This document shows positions 25,465-34,959 of a stretch of 64,000 nucleotides of DNA, in pieces. Origin of the DNA: Nostoc paludosum FACHB-159 (GTDB lineage Bacteria > Cyanobacteriota > Cyanobacteriia > Cyanobacteriales > Nostocaceae); NCBI RefSeq assembly GCF_014698835.1, contig NZ_JACJTU010000008.1, positions 62,001 to 126,000 on the forward strand, given 5' to 3'. The notes under the pieces are model-generated. The model was not told the DNA's origin, searched no databases, and saw only the letters and a program-made list of their open reading frames with translations. The translations under genes and the position numbers were made by a program. How positions within the stretch are numbered: position 1 is the stretch's first letter; every line of letters begins with the position of its first letter.

Positions 25465-25792
25465 TGCTGTAGTCTCCTGGAAAATAGTACAGTGCGGCAA
25501 AGTGCCCTCAGAAGCGTATCGAAGCATTGCAGCGCACAGTTTGTTAACTAGAAAGTGAAAAGCTTGAATTTTTGCCCAGCTACAACAATAAACTTAGAGC
25601 AATTGTCAATTCCTGATGTTATCGAATGTGACCAATGCCTAAAAACTCAGCATTAATTATGATAATATTCTGTCAATTACGATCTTGCAGTATTCTCAAT
25701 AACTCTAATTCTCCAAAAATCAGAGTTTGAGCTTTAGTTGACCGAGGCATACAATGATATGCTAAAAGCCTAGACTAGCGATTATTGAAACC

Positions 25793-27823
25793 ATGCCTGC
25801 GCCCACTATCAACCCTAGTATCACTGCCTTTCCCTTAACAGCCGTAGTCGGTCAAGAAGCGATTAAGTTAGCCTTACTGTTAGCAGCTGTCGATCCGGGG
25901 TTGGGGGGAGTGGCGATCGCAGGCCGTCGCGGTACGGCAAAATCTGTGATGGCTCGTGCTATCCACGCACTACTACCACCCATCGAAGTAGTTAAAGGTT
26001 CCATCAGTAATTGCGACCCCAATCACCCAGAAGAATGGGACGATCGCCTTTTGCTAGAGTATGCAGATAAAGACATTCAAGATATTCCTGTCGAAATCAT
26101 TCCCGCGCCTTTTTTACAAATCCCTCTAGGTATTACAGAAGACCGACTTCTCGGTTCTGTGGATGTAGAACAGTCGGTAAAACAGGGCGATACAATTTTT
26201 CAGCCCGGTTTACTTGCCAGTGCCAATCGCGGCGTCCTGTATGTCGATGAAATAAATTTATTAGATGACCAAATATCAAATCAGCTACTGACAGTATTAT
26301 CCGAGGGACGCAACCAAATTGAGCGGGAGGGAATTAGTTTTCAGCATCCTTGCAAACCGCTGTTTATTGCCACTTACAACCCAGAAGAGGGAGCATTAAG
26401 GGAACATTTACTAGATAGAATTGCCATCACTCTTTCTGCCGACGGTGTACTCGGCTTAGATCAAAGAGTAGCAGCAGTAGAGCAAGCGATCGCCTACTCC
26501 CAATCTCCCCAACAGTTCCTCCAGCAGTACAGCGAAGATTTAGACGCCTTAAAAACCCAAATAATCCTAGCGCGGGAATGGCTTAAGGATGTCTGCATTA
26601 CCCACGAACAAATCGCTTACTTGGTGAATGAAGCAATTCGTGGTGGAGTTCAGGGACATCGCGCCGAGTTATTTGCCGTGCGAGTTGCCAAAGCGGCCGC
26701 AGCTTTGGAAGGACGCACAACAGTAAATGCCGAAGATTTGCGCCGTGCTGTGGAATTGGTGATTGTACCACGGGCAACAGTCGTGCAGACACCGCCACCA
26801 GAACAAGCACCGCCACCACCACCACCGCCACCTCAAAATCAACAAGAACCAGACGAGTCAGAACAGGAAGAACAAGAAGAACAGGAAGAACAGGAAGAAA
26901 ATCAAGAGCAAGAACCTCCTAGTATCCCCGAAGAATTCATCTTCGACCCAGAAGGAGTAATTTTGGATGACAGCGTGCTTTATTTTACCCAAATGGCCAA
27001 GCGGCAGGGTAAATCTGGTAGCCGCAGTGTCATCTTTTCCGATGACCGGGGACGCTACATCAAGCCAATGTTGCCCAAAGGCAAAGCGCGGCGCATTGCC
27101 GTAGATGCCACCCTCAGGGCAGCTGCTCCGTATCAAAAAGCACGCCGAGAACGATACCCAGACAGAAAAGTGATTGTCGAACAGGGTGACATTCGCTCAA
27201 AGCGCTTGGTACGTAAAGCTGGGGCGTTAGTAGTGTTTGTGGTAGATGCTTCTGGCTCAATGGCCTTAAATCGGATGCAGTCGGCGAAAGGCGCAGTGAT
27301 GCAGCTTTTGACAGAAGCTTATCAAAACCGCGACCAAATAGCCTTGATTCCCTTCCGGGGAGAACAAGCGGAAGTATTATTACCGCCAACACGTTCTATT
27401 GCTTTGGCGCGTAACCGCTTAGAAAGATTACCCTGTGGTGGGGGTTCACCCTTAGCGCATGGTTTAACCCAAGCTGTGCGCGTCGGCTTAAATGCCCAGA
27501 TGAGTGGAGATATTGGGCAAGTAGTACTTGTAGCAATCACCGATGGGCGGGGTAATATTCCCTTAGCGCGTTCTTTAGGCGAACAGTTAGAACCAGGAGA
27601 AAAACCAGATATCAAAGGGGAATTGATAGAAATCGCTGCGAGAATTCGTGGTTTGGGGATGCAACTGTTAGTGATTGATACGGAGAGTAAGTTTGTTTCC
27701 ACTGGGTTTGCTAAGGAATTAGCGCAAACAGCAGCAGGTAAGTATTATCATTTACCCAAAGCGACAGATAAAGCTATTGCTGCCATGACTAAAGGTGCGA
27801 TCGCTGATTTAAAATCTCGATAA
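25793..27823 (+). CDS. chlD: Magnesium-chelatase subunit D
   Basis: 676 aa. N-terminal AAA+ domain (about 10-310) with a Walker A-like GRRGTAKS (44-51), [13 protein letters not shown] and the arginine-finger region. A Pro-rich linker (about 331-346) and an acidic E/Q stretch (about 350-378) follow. The C-terminal von Willebrand A domain has the MIDAS motif DASGS in FVVDASGSM, and [10 protein letters not shown]. With ChlI and ChlH it inserts Mg into protoporphyrin IX, the first committed step of chlorophyll synthesis. Family length is normal. Apparently monocistronic. Confidence 0.97.
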   Translation: MPAPTINPSITAFPLTAVVGQEAIKLALLLAAVDPGLGGVAIAGRRGTAKSVMARAIHALLPPIEVVKGSISNCDPNHPEEWDDRLLLEYADKDIQDIPVEIIPAPFLQIPLGITEDRLLGSVDVEQSVKQGDTIFQPGLLASANRGVLYVDEINLLDDQISNQLLTVLSEGRNQIEREGISFQHPCKPLFIATYNPEEGALREHLLDRIAITLSADGVLGLDQRVAAVEQAIAYSQSPQQFLQQYSEDLDALKTQIILAREWLKDVCITHEQIAYLVNEAIRGGVQGHRAELFAVRVAKAAAALEGRTTVNAEDLRRAVELVIVPRATVVQTPPPEQAPPPPPPPPQNQQEPDESEQEEQEEQEEQEENQEQEPPSIPEEFIFDPEGVILDDSVLYFTQMAKRQGKSGSRSVIFSDDRGRYIKPMLPKGKARRIAVDATLRAAAPYQKARRERYPDRKVIVEQGDIRSKRLVRKAGALVVFVVDASGSMALNRMQSAKGAVMQLLTEAYQNRDQIALIPFRGEQAEVLLPPTRSIALARNRLERLPCGGGSPLAHGLTQAVRVGLNAQMSGDIGQVVLVAITDGRGNIPLARSLGEQLEPGEKPDIKGELIEIAARIRGLGMQLLVIDTESKFVSTGFAKELAQTAAGKYYHLPKATDKAIAAMTKGAIADLKSR

Positions 27824-27828
27824 TTAGT

Positions 27829-27852
27829 CATTAGTCATTAGTCATTAGTCAG
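27829..27852. repeat. ATTAGTC heptamer run
   Basis: Three to four tandem ATTAGTC units directly after chlD; a typical Nostocales short tandem repeat. Confidence 0.7.
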
Positions 27853-27976
27853 TTGCTTTTCTACTAATACCAATCTAAAAAATTAATGGGACAGATGGAT
27901 TCACGAAACTCTTTGTGAGAAACAAATTATCAATCCAAAATCAAAAATGGTATAACTACTGATTATTGACTAATAA

Positions 27977-28762
27977 CTACGACCCAGTGGGCATAACTTG
28001 TGGTTGTAAATAGCAAATTAAATCTTGAATTCCCTTTTGTAAATACCGCGTTACTGTCATCGGACTAGTACCGATATTCTTAGCAGCATCCTTGCGAGAA
28101 AGTTCCTTCAAAAATACCATTTCAACTGCCATCCGGGGTTTTTCTTCTAACATATTGATTGCCCCTTGGAGTTGTTGCCGTTCTTCGTCTAATTGTTGTT
28201 GAGCAGTAGAACGGGGACAAGGAAGTGCTTCTCCCAAGGTGATTTGACAATCAACATAGTTAACTGCGGTCGCATCTAAACTTAAAGGCAAACGGTTTTG
28301 AGCAGCTAACTTGGTTTCTTGCCATTCTTGCAGAGATACCCGGAGTTCTTTGGCAATTTCAGCATCCTTAGGGGCACGACCCAAAGACATGGCCAATTCT
28401 TTGCGAACCTTTTGTCCTTCGTTGTAGAGTTCTTGCCAACGACGAGGAATCTTTAATAGAGTACTGCGATCGCGTAGAAAGTGCAGCATCTCGCCACGAA
28501 TATATGGCACAGCAAAAGAACTAAAAGCATATCCTTGACTGGGGTCAAAACGCTCAATTGCTCTAATTAAACCAAAATAACCAATTTGTTCTAAATCTTC
28601 ATAAGGTTCATTACATTGATGGCTAAATTTATGAGCCATCTTCCGCACTAGGCCAGTATGTAATTGTACAAGTTTATTACGAAGTTTTATAGATGGATTC
28701 TGGTGGTACAAGTGTAATAATTCTATACCATCAGTTCGTAGAGAGGACTCACTTGCTGCCAT
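27977..28762 (-). CDS. sigF: RNA polymerase sigma factor, group 3 (SigF type)
   Basis: 261 aa. Region 2: LVQLHTGLVRKMAHKFSHQ, DLEQIGYFGLIRAIERFDPSQGYAFSSFAVPYIRGEMLHFLRD-type sequence. Region 3 covers about 115-170, and region 4 has the DNA-binding helix KELSRKDAAKNIGTSPMTVTRYLQKGI. It resembles the SigB/SigF/SigG subfamily; in cyanobacteria SigF controls pili, motility and envelope functions. A spacer of about 600 bp upstream is available for regulation. No anti-sigma gene is adjacent. Confidence 0.88.
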   Translation of the reverse strand: MAASESSLRTDGIELLHLYHQNPSIKLRNKLVQLHTGLVRKMAHKFSHQCNEPYEDLEQIGYFGLIRAIERFDPSQGYAFSSFAVPYIRGEMLHFLRDRSTLLKIPRRWQELYNEGQKVRKELAMSLGRAPKDAEIAKELRVSLQEWQETKLAAQNRLPLSLDATAVNYVDCQITLGEALPCPRSTAQQQLDEERQQLQGAINMLEEKPRMAVEMVFLKELSRKDAAKNIGTSPMTVTRYLQKGIQDLICYLQPQVMPTGS

Positions 28763-29376
28763 ATAAATTCCTTTGTTGTAACTCCTATTTCTGACAAAAT
28801 GGAGTTGCGTATATCTTATTCAAGGCTGTAATTATTTTCGTTAGCCAAGGCTGAATAAGCCATCGTCGTTTCACTGAACTTATCAGGGGTCACACTCCAC
28901 AATTCAGTAGATGTACGCATGATTTTGCTACTCGATCTCTGGCTGCTTATTTTTATTTGCCAAGTAACAATTAAATCGCCGGTAATCCTTAGCTTTTGCT
29001 ACAAAACTAGCTATTTATGCTGATAGATGCATCAGTTACCCAATATTCATCTGTCATACTGAGTACAACGCGGATCGGTACTAGATTAATCCTGAAAGAA
29101 GCTGTGCAATCTGATTTTTTTAGTTGGGTATGGATGAATATTGCCAATCAATAAACGAATTAATTTGTCTGGTATTTGTCCAGAGTTTTGTTTCTTTACC
29201 AGCGTGATTCCAACTTTTGGCAAGACACTTGGCGCTGATAGAACCTTCAAAATTGCAGAACTGTGCCAGAAATGCGTAAGCGTAATAGTTCCCACAAAGG
29301 CAATTTACCTTGGCTGTTAGCCGTAAATATTGGTAACAATGGAAGTAAATAGGACATTTGACTGAAAAAACTCACT
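28763..29376. other. 614-bp intergenic region between divergent genes
   Basis: AT-rich and without a supported gene. Weak frames on both strands at 29086-29295 and 29274-29351 have no recognisable protein features. It should contain the sigF promoter and that of the Bax-inhibitor-like gene. Confidence 0.5.
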
Positions 29377-30105
29377 ATGAGCAATACCAGCAACTTTCGT
29401 CAAGCTTTCCGTGAAGCTAAAACTCAAGCCCTTATCGGCCCAAATGTAATTGCCAAAGCCCTTCCTTACGTCGGTGGTGGTCTTGTGCTAACCGCATTAG
29501 GGACTTATGGCGGTCTGGGAGTTATCCGTACTAACCCCCAACTATTTTTCCCTACCTTCATAGGTGCAGTCATTGTAGAGTTAATTCTGTTCTTTGTTGC
29601 CCAAAATGTTGCCGAAAAAGGTAACAAGGGACTTGCATTGCCCTTGCTGGCAACCTATAGCCTCTTATCTGGGTATACCCTCAGTGGCTTGGTGTTTGTC
29701 GCCTTGGGACAAAAAGGTGTTGGCATTCAAGGTATTGGTTTGGCTGCACTCAGTTGTGGCATCACATTTATTGCCGCCCGTCAAATAGGTTCAAATCTCT
29801 CTGAACAAGACGGGATGGCTTTAACAAAAACCATCAATATTGGCGTTATCGCCTTGGTGGTTGTATGCTTTGCCCAATTCGGACTTGCCATGTTTGGTGT
29901 TTACACGCCAAATTGGTTAGAAATCGCTATTTCCGGTTTAGGAGTGTTCCTTTTTGTTGGGGCATCTGTTGTCGATTTCTACATCTTGCCGCGTGCTTAT
30001 AGCGATGACCAGTATCTGCCTGTAGCTTTGTCGATGTACCTTACTTACATCAATTTGTTTGTCTTTATCCTGCGGTTGCTAATTGCCATAAATGGCCGCG
30101 ATTAA
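29377..30105 (+). CDS. Bax inhibitor-1 family membrane protein
   Basis: 242 aa with seven hydrophobic segments. Family hallmarks: LPLLATYSLLSGYTLSGLVF in the third helix region, GITFIAARQIGSNLS, and the C-terminal VDFYILPRAYSDDQYLPVALSMYLTYINLFVFILRLL with its pH-sensing acidic residues. BI-1/YccA proteins are calcium-leak channels or protease regulators, notably binding FtsH in bacteria. A role here is not proven. A clear intrinsic terminator follows. Confidence 0.92.
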   Translation: MSNTSNFRQAFREAKTQALIGPNVIAKALPYVGGGLVLTALGTYGGLGVIRTNPQLFFPTFIGAVIVELILFFVAQNVAEKGNKGLALPLLATYSLLSGYTLSGLVFVALGQKGVGIQGIGLAALSCGITFIAARQIGSNLSEQDGMALTKTINIGVIALVVVCFAQFGLAMFGVYTPNWLEIAISGLGVFLFVGASVVDFYILPRAYSDDQYLPVALSMYLTYINLFVFILRLLIAINGRD

Positions 30106-30139
30106 GCACTCGTAAGTAGAAAAACTTAAACATTTTATC

Positions 30140-30173
30140 AACCGTGGTCAAGCATTAGCAGCCACGGTTTTTT
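30140..30173 (+). terminator. Intrinsic terminator of the Bax-inhibitor-like gene
   Basis: AACCGTGG (30140-30147) pairs with CCACGGTT (30162-30169) and a T-run follows: a textbook intrinsic terminator. Confidence 0.85.
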
Positions 30174-30243
30174 CTGGGATGAGAAACTAGAGCAACTTTA
30201 GTAATACAATATGTAGTAAGTTTCAACCACAGTGAGTAATATC

Positions 30244-30399
30244 ATGCTGTAACTTTTAAACATCAAACGCGAAGTAGAAAGGTTGTCTAATATCTTGACG
30301 AAGGCTGAAGGCTGTCTTTAACCTGCCGTGGCAGAGGTTTTAGAAGGTAAAATCGATTTATTTATCAAAGCTTATCTGCAACAGCAAAATCAAACTTAG
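30244..30399 (+). pseudogene. Collapsed second copy of prfB
   Basis: From ATG 30244 the DNA parallels the first 75 bp of intact prfB (shared CATCAAACGCGAAGTAGAAA... versus CTCAAACGCGAAATCGAAAC, then TTGTCTA). It then jumps to a segment matching its very end: EGKIDLFIKAYLQQQNQT versus [17 protein letters not shown]. The middle, about 1 kb with the GGQ domain, is gone. The frameshift site CTTTGAC has become CTTTAAC (30316-30322), so UGA is now UAA. A stop also interrupts codon 3. It lies 127 bp before intact prfB. Confidence 0.75.
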
Positions 30400-30525
30400 G
30401 CAATTTGTGTAATTTACACAGTTAGTACAGGAGAATTTGCCCAATTACAGCTAAAATCGAAAATACCAATACAATAAAGAGCAATCTCTTAAAATGTAGA
30501 TTAGCTCCATACTTGAGCAAGTATT

Positions 30526-31648
30526 ATGGATGTCCTAGAACTCAAACGCGAAATCGAAACGTTGTCTAGCCGCCTGGGTAAAACCCAGGACTATCTTTGA
30601 CGTACCTGCACTGACAGCCAAAATTCAAGACCTGGAACAAATATCTGCTCAGCCAGAATTTTGGGATAACCAAACTCAAGCCCAACAAACGCTGCAAGAA
30701 CTTAACGATTTAAAAGCTCACATCCAGCAATACGAACAGTGGCACAGCAGTCTGGAAGATACTAAAGCAGTTGTTGAGTTGTTGGAGTTAGAAACCGACG
30801 AAGCACTGTTGCAAGAAGCGGAATCTACCATCACTAAACTTAATCGCGACCTCGACCAGTGGGAGTTACAACAGTTACTTTCTGGCCCTTATGATGCTGA
30901 AGGTGCTGTACTGACAATTAGTGCTGGTGCTGGTGGCACAGATGCTCAAGACTGGGCATTTATGCTGATGCGGATGTACACCCGTTGGGCCGAAGCTCAC
31001 GGCTATAAGGTAACTTTAGCTGAAGAGTCGGAAGGTGATGAAGCCGGAATTAAATCGGCAACCCTAGAAATTACTGGTCGCTATGCTTATGGTTATTTGC
31101 GTTCAGAAATGGGTACACATCGCTTAGTGCGGATTTCCCCTTTTAATGCTAACGGCAAGCGACAAACCAGTTTTGCAGGGGTGGAAGTCATGCCGCAGAT
31201 TGATAACTCTGTGCAATTAGATATTCCAGAAAAGGATTTGGAAATTACTACAACTCGTTCTGGTGGTAAAGGCGGGCAAAACGTCAACAAAGTAGAAACA
31301 GCTGTACGAGTTGTTCACCTTCCGACTGGAATTGCCGTGCGTTGTACAGAAGAACGATCGCAGCTGCAAAATAAAGAAAAGGCCCTGGCTCGACTCAAGG
31401 CAAAGCTACTCGTCATTGCCCAAGAACAACGCGCCCAAGAAATTGCCCAAATTCGTGGCGATATGGTGGAAGCCTCTTGGGGTAACCAAATCCGTAACTA
31501 TGTGTTTCACCCTTACCAAATGGTGAAAGATTTACGGACAAATACGGAAACGACAGGGATTATAGATGTGATGAATGGCGAACTTGATACATTCATCCAA
31601 GCTTATCTACGCCAAGAAAATAAACTAGTAGAAAATACTCCCGCATAA
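30526..31648 (+). CDS. prfB: Peptide chain release factor 2, with programmed +1 frameshift
   Basis: Frame 0 runs from ATG 30526 ([20 protein letters not shown], then QDYL) to a TGA at 30598-30600. Translation resumes in +1 at GAC 30599 and continues to 31648, giving about 373 aa. The slip site CTT TGA C is the classic RF2 autoregulatory signal, with AGGA a few bases upstream as stimulator. Domain 1 (coiled helices), the SPF-type stop-recognition loop ([20 protein letters not shown]) and the GGQ peptidyl-hydrolysis motif in [16 protein letters not shown] are intact. RF2 reads UGA and UAA, and low RF2 lets the ribosome shift. Confidence 0.97.
30595..30601 (+). promoter_or_regulatory. RF2 programmed frameshift site
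   Basis: CTTTGAC at codon 24-25 of prfB; UGA in frame 0 is bypassed by a +1 slip of the CUU codon. AGGA lies 8 nt upstream as an internal Shine-Dalgarno-like stimulator. Confidence 0.93.
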
Positions 31649-31661
31649 TTGGGCATTAGTC

Positions 31662-31714
31662 ATAGGTACTAAGTAATTATTTTGACTATTACTTAGTACC
31701 TATTAGTTTTTTAG
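31662..31714 (+). terminator. Terminator of prfB
   Basis: Perfect 16-bp inverted repeat ATAGGTACTAAGTAAT (31662-31677) / ATTACTTAGTACCTAT (31688-31703), followed closely by TTTTTT. Confidence 0.85.
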
Positions 31715-31943
31715 TATTTTGACATTGGAGCGATGGGCTAGACCCCGCCTTTGGCGATCGCAATCCTATATCATTCATAAAAAAATCTATTGCCTATACT
31801 TCGACTTCTCTACGAGACGCTACGCGAACGCTCAGTACAAGTTGCCTATTGCCTGCCTCCACGACTAATTTCACAACTCATTTAGGAATCCCATAGCAGA
31901 CCCAACTGTTACAGTTATAGAAGAATCAGCGATCGAACTAACT
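31715..31943. repeat. Spacer with a short GC-rich dispersed repeat
   Basis: CTACGAGACGCTACGCGAACGCTC (about 31812-31835) resembles a repeat near 19111 and another near 45994. Otherwise non-coding and AT-rich, with a HIP1-related site near 31756. Confidence 0.5.
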
Positions 31944-32099
31944 ATGAGTAACTCTCCTTCATCAGAACCTCAACCCAGCTACGTAAAACTCGCCATGCGA
32001 AATATGGTACGTAAGGGTGGAACTTCCCTGAAACATTTTGCGTTAACAACTATAGGACTTTTAGCCGTCCTAATTGGTCTTGCCTATCTAACTCACTAA
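31944..32099 (+). CDS. DUF3285-type small membrane protein
   Basis: 51 aa: MSNSPSSEPQPSYVKLAMRN, then MVRKGGTSLKHFALTTIGLL, AVLIGLAYLTH. The PSYVKLAMRNMVRKG motif followed by one C-terminal membrane helix is characteristic of the DUF3285 family of cyanobacteria. Function is unknown; probably a small thylakoid or plasma-membrane subunit. It lies 32 bp before ybeY in the same direction, so cotranscription with ybeY and dgkA is likely. Confidence 0.85.
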   Translation: MSNSPSSEPQPSYVKLAMRNMVRKGGTSLKHFALTTIGLLAVLIGLAYLTH

Positions 32100-32131
32100 C
32101 AAAAAACCGTGAACTCAGACTAGGAGACTGT

Positions 32132-32665
32132 GTGGCTTTGGGAGTTGAATTGTATGTAGAAGATTATTTTTACGAGTTGTCCCTGACAAACTCGGTAAAT
32201 CTTGGCGAAACTTATGCCCGAATTACCCCTGAAACTTGGGAAAACTGGTTTAATAGCTGGTTAGAAATACTTCAGCCTGATATTCCACCAGCACCAGGTT
32301 ACGAGATTGGGCTGCGTTTGACAGATGACTCACAAATTCAAGAACTCAATGCCCAATATCGTCAACAAAATAAGCCCACAGATGTTTTAGCTTTTGCTGC
32401 TTTGGAGGTAGATGTTCCTCACAGCGAAGAAATGCTTGCCTCTGTACCGCTATATTTAGGCGATATTATTGTGTCTGTGGATACCGCACAACGTCAAGCC
32501 CAACAGCAGGGACACAGTTTAACAACCGAGATGGCCTGGTTAACTGCTCACGGTTTATTGCATCTGTTGGGATGGGATCATCCTGACGAAGAAAGTTTGG
32601 AGCGAATGTTAGAACAGCAAGTAAAATTGCTGAAGGCAATAGGTATTGCTATTGACAAAGAATAG
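32132..32665 (+). CDS. ybeY: YbeY endoribonuclease / 16S rRNA maturation factor
   Basis: 177 aa from a GTG with AGGAG close upstream. The metal site HGLLHLLGWDH (His140, His144, His150) is intact and preceded by the family strand NKPTDVLAFA and YLGDIIVSVDTA. It is a metal-dependent RNase needed for 16S rRNA 3' maturation and ribosome quality control. The N-terminal extension (about 35 residues) is usual in cyanobacteria. The following dgkA gene is the common bacterial neighbour. Confidence 0.95.
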   Translation: MALGVELYVEDYFYELSLTNSVNLGETYARITPETWENWFNSWLEILQPDIPPAPGYEIGLRLTDDSQIQELNAQYRQQNKPTDVLAFAALEVDVPHSEEMLASVPLYLGDIIVSVDTAQRQAQQQGHSLTTEMAWLTAHGLLHLLGWDHPDEESLERMLEQQVKLLKAIGIAIDKE

Positions 32666-32816
32666 CACAATTAGTCACACCTTAGTGTTAATTTTGGGTA
32701 ATACTTTTATAATACCTCTATGGAAAATTGCTGAAATATGGACTCAAAGTTAATTACGCTATAAATATCGACCAAAATTCCCACTGTAGTAACTGTGTTT
32801 GTATATATTTAAGTCT

Positions 32817-33272
32817 ATGTCCCAAAAAGTTTCTCCACCACCAACGTCTACCTCGTTACAAAAAATTGTGACCAACGAACGGGAATTTTCGTGGAAGGTT
32901 GCTTCTAATTTATTTGTTAGTTTTAAGTATGCCTGGGCTGGAATTACTTATAGTTTTCAAACTCAACGTAATTTTCGGATTCACACCAGTGTTTGTGCAA
33001 TGGCGATCGCTTTAAGCGTATATTTACATCTGCGACCAGTGGAAATAGCGGTAATTGGTATCACTAGTGGTTTAGTTTTGGCATTAGAGTTACTGAATAC
33101 AGCGATCGAGTCCATTGTAGACTTAACAGTTAAGCAGACTTACCACGAACTGGCAAAAGTCGCTAAAGACTGTGCCGCTGGTGCAGTGTTGGTTTCAGCT
33201 TTGGTAGCGGTGTTGGTAGCTGCTACATTGTTGCTTCCTCCTCTGGTAGCGTTAATTATATCGAGTTTGTAG
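32817..33272 (+). CDS. dgkA: Diacylglycerol kinase / undecaprenol kinase family
   Basis: 151 aa from ATG 32817. The DgkA core begins after a cytosolic tail: FKYAWAGITYSFQTQRNFRIHTSVCAMAIALSVYL, then the catalytic stretch LALELLNTAIESIVDL (Glu and Asn-Thr-Ala-Ile-Glu), KDCAAGAVLVSAL and a last helix. Three membrane helices are expected. It phosphorylates diacylglycerol or undecaprenol at the membrane. Conserved synteny with ybeY supports the call. Confidence 0.93.
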   Translation: MSQKVSPPPTSTSLQKIVTNEREFSWKVASNLFVSFKYAWAGITYSFQTQRNFRIHTSVCAMAIALSVYLHLRPVEIAVIGITSGLVLALELLNTAIESIVDLTVKQTYHELAKVAKDCAAGAVLVSALVAVLVAATLLLPPLVALIISSL

Positions 33273-33476
33273 ATGCGATCGGCATAGGTTAGCAAAAACC
33301 GCAGGCATCGCCAAGTCATTCCTGAGAATTAAAAATTCCAAATTCAATAATGGAATTATGACAAGCATCTTAGTCACTAGTTAGATGCTTTATCAAGTAG
33401 CTGCTCAACCGTCTACCCCCCTGAACTATGACAGTTTTATATCTGTCACCTGCAAGCTGTAATTTTTTCCCTAATT

Positions 33477-34076
33477 ATGTTAATAGTCATCGATAATTAC
33501 GATAGTTTTACATATAATTTGGTGCAGTATCTGGGAGAATTGGCAGCAGAGTTCCCAGTGGCAGCGGATATTAGAGTTTTTCGTAACGACAAAATATCTA
33601 TAGATGAGATTCGGGCATTGAAGCCCCAAGCCGTGGTTATTTCTCCTGGGCCTGGGCGGCCAGAAGATGCAGGTATTTCCCTAGAATTGATTGAACAACT
33701 AGGACAAGAATTCCCAATTTTGGGTGTTTGTTTAGGCCATCAAAGTATTGGTCAAGTCTTCGGTGGTAAAATAGTTTCTGCTCCAGAATTGATGCATGGT
33801 AAAACCTCTCTGGTGACTCACACTGGGGTGGGGGTTTTCCAAGGATTAGAAAATCCACTCACCGCCACCAGGTATCATAGTTTAGTCATAGATCGCGAAA
33901 CTTGCCCTGATGTGCTGGAAATCACCGCTTGGGTTGACGATGGCACAATTATGGGAGTGCGACACCGGAACTATCCTCAGATTCAGGGCGTCCAGTTTCA
34001 CCCAGAGAGTGTCCTGACATCATCAGGAAAACAATTATTGCGAAACTTTCTCCAACAGTTACAGTCGAGAGCTTAA
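33477..34076 (+). CDS. trpG: Anthranilate/aminodeoxychorismate synthase component II
   Basis: 199 aa class I glutamine amidotransferase. Catalytic Cys85 in [15 protein letters not shown] and His175/Glu177 in [11 protein letters not shown] are present; the N-terminal [21 protein letters not shown] is diagnostic of TrpG/PabA. It supplies ammonia to the chorismate-using component I for tryptophan or folate synthesis; in cyanobacteria one protein may serve both. The component I gene is not adjacent. It ends 3 bp before the MBL-fold gene. Confidence 0.93.
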   Translation: MLIVIDNYDSFTYNLVQYLGELAAEFPVAADIRVFRNDKISIDEIRALKPQAVVISPGPGRPEDAGISLELIEQLGQEFPILGVCLGHQSIGQVFGGKIVSAPELMHGKTSLVTHTGVGVFQGLENPLTATRYHSLVIDRETCPDVLEITAWVDDGTIMGVRHRNYPQIQGVQFHPESVLTSSGKQLLRNFLQQLQSRA

Positions 34077-34079
34077 TTA

Positions 34080-34847
34080 ATGAAACGACGAAAGTTGATG
34101 GGTTATGCTGGGGCGGGATTGGTCACAGCTTCAGTTACTACCTTGGGTTCCCACCTCCGAGCTGACGCACAATCTAGCGGCTTATCAGTTAAGTGGTTGG
34201 GTCATACTTGCTTTCTTTTTGAAGGTAGCAGTGCAAAAATTCTCGTCAATCCATTTCGGGCGGTCGGCTGTACTGCTGGGTATCGTGCGCCAAAAGTTGC
34301 AGCGGATTTAGTATTAATTAGCAGCCAACTACTGGATGAAGGTGCTGTAGACACACTACCAGCCAATGCAAAGCTGATCTATGAACCAGGGGTTTACGAA
34401 TTCAAAAGCATTAAGTTCCAAGGAATCGCTACAGACCACGATCGCAAAGGTGGTAAGCAGTTTGGCTCCAATACCGCTTGGAGTTGGAAACAAGGCGGAA
34501 TTAATATCCTCCATTTAGGCGGAGCTGCTGCACCCATTTCCATTGAGCAAAAAATTCTCATGGGTCGTCCCGACGTGCTATTTATTCCAGTGGGCGGCAG
34601 CGCAAAAGCCTACAATGCTCAAGAAGCAAAGCAGGCCGTTGAAGTATTAAATCCCAAGTTAGTGGTTCCCACCCATTACCGGACACAAGCCGCCGATGGT
34701 GCTGCCTGTGAGATTTCGCCACTCGATGATTTTCTGGCGTTAATGCAAGGAGTAACAGTGCGCCGTAGTAGCACAGATACTATTTCTATCAATCCTAAAG
34801 ATTTGCCCGAAAATAGCGTGATTCAGGTTTTGAGTTACAAATTTTGA
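34080..34847 (+). CDS. Metallo-beta-lactamase-fold protein lacking the HxHxDH motif
   Basis: 255 aa with a Tat-like signal (RRKLMGYAGAGL..., cleavage near ADAQS). The fold is recognisable (SVKWLGHTCFLFEGSSAKILVNPF; LHLGGAAAP; VVPTHYRTQ), like UlaG-type lactonases. The segment where THxHxDH should be reads LISSQLLDEGAVD, so the main metal ligands are missing, although later His residues (DHDRKGG, THY) persist. A non-catalytic or altered role is likely. It starts 3 bp after trpG and may be cotranscribed with it. Confidence 0.8.
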   Translation: MKRRKLMGYAGAGLVTASVTTLGSHLRADAQSSGLSVKWLGHTCFLFEGSSAKILVNPFRAVGCTAGYRAPKVAADLVLISSQLLDEGAVDTLPANAKLIYEPGVYEFKSIKFQGIATDHDRKGGKQFGSNTAWSWKQGGINILHLGGAAAPISIEQKILMGRPDVLFIPVGGSAKAYNAQEAKQAVEVLNPKLVVPTHYRTQAADGAACEISPLDDFLALMQGVTVRRSSTDTISINPKDLPENSVIQVLSYKF

Positions 34848-34906
34848 TGAGCAGGGAATGAGGGAGATGAGGGAGAGAAATAACTCCTAACTCCTAATTT
34901 TTGTAC

Positions 34907-34926
34907 AGACGCGATTAATCGCGTCT
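34907..34926. repeat. 20-bp perfect palindrome
   Basis: AGACGCGATTAATCGCGTCT sits between two convergent genes; a half-copy occurs near 7277. This is a dispersed Nostoc palindrome and could act as a bidirectional terminator. Confidence 0.7.
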
Positions 34927-34959
34927 CTACTCCTGACTACTGAATTCTGAATTCTAGTT

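Noticed and set aside
29086-29295. 69-codon minus-strand frame upstream of the Bax-inhibitor gene
   Set aside because: No protein-like pattern; lies in a promoter-bearing spacer.
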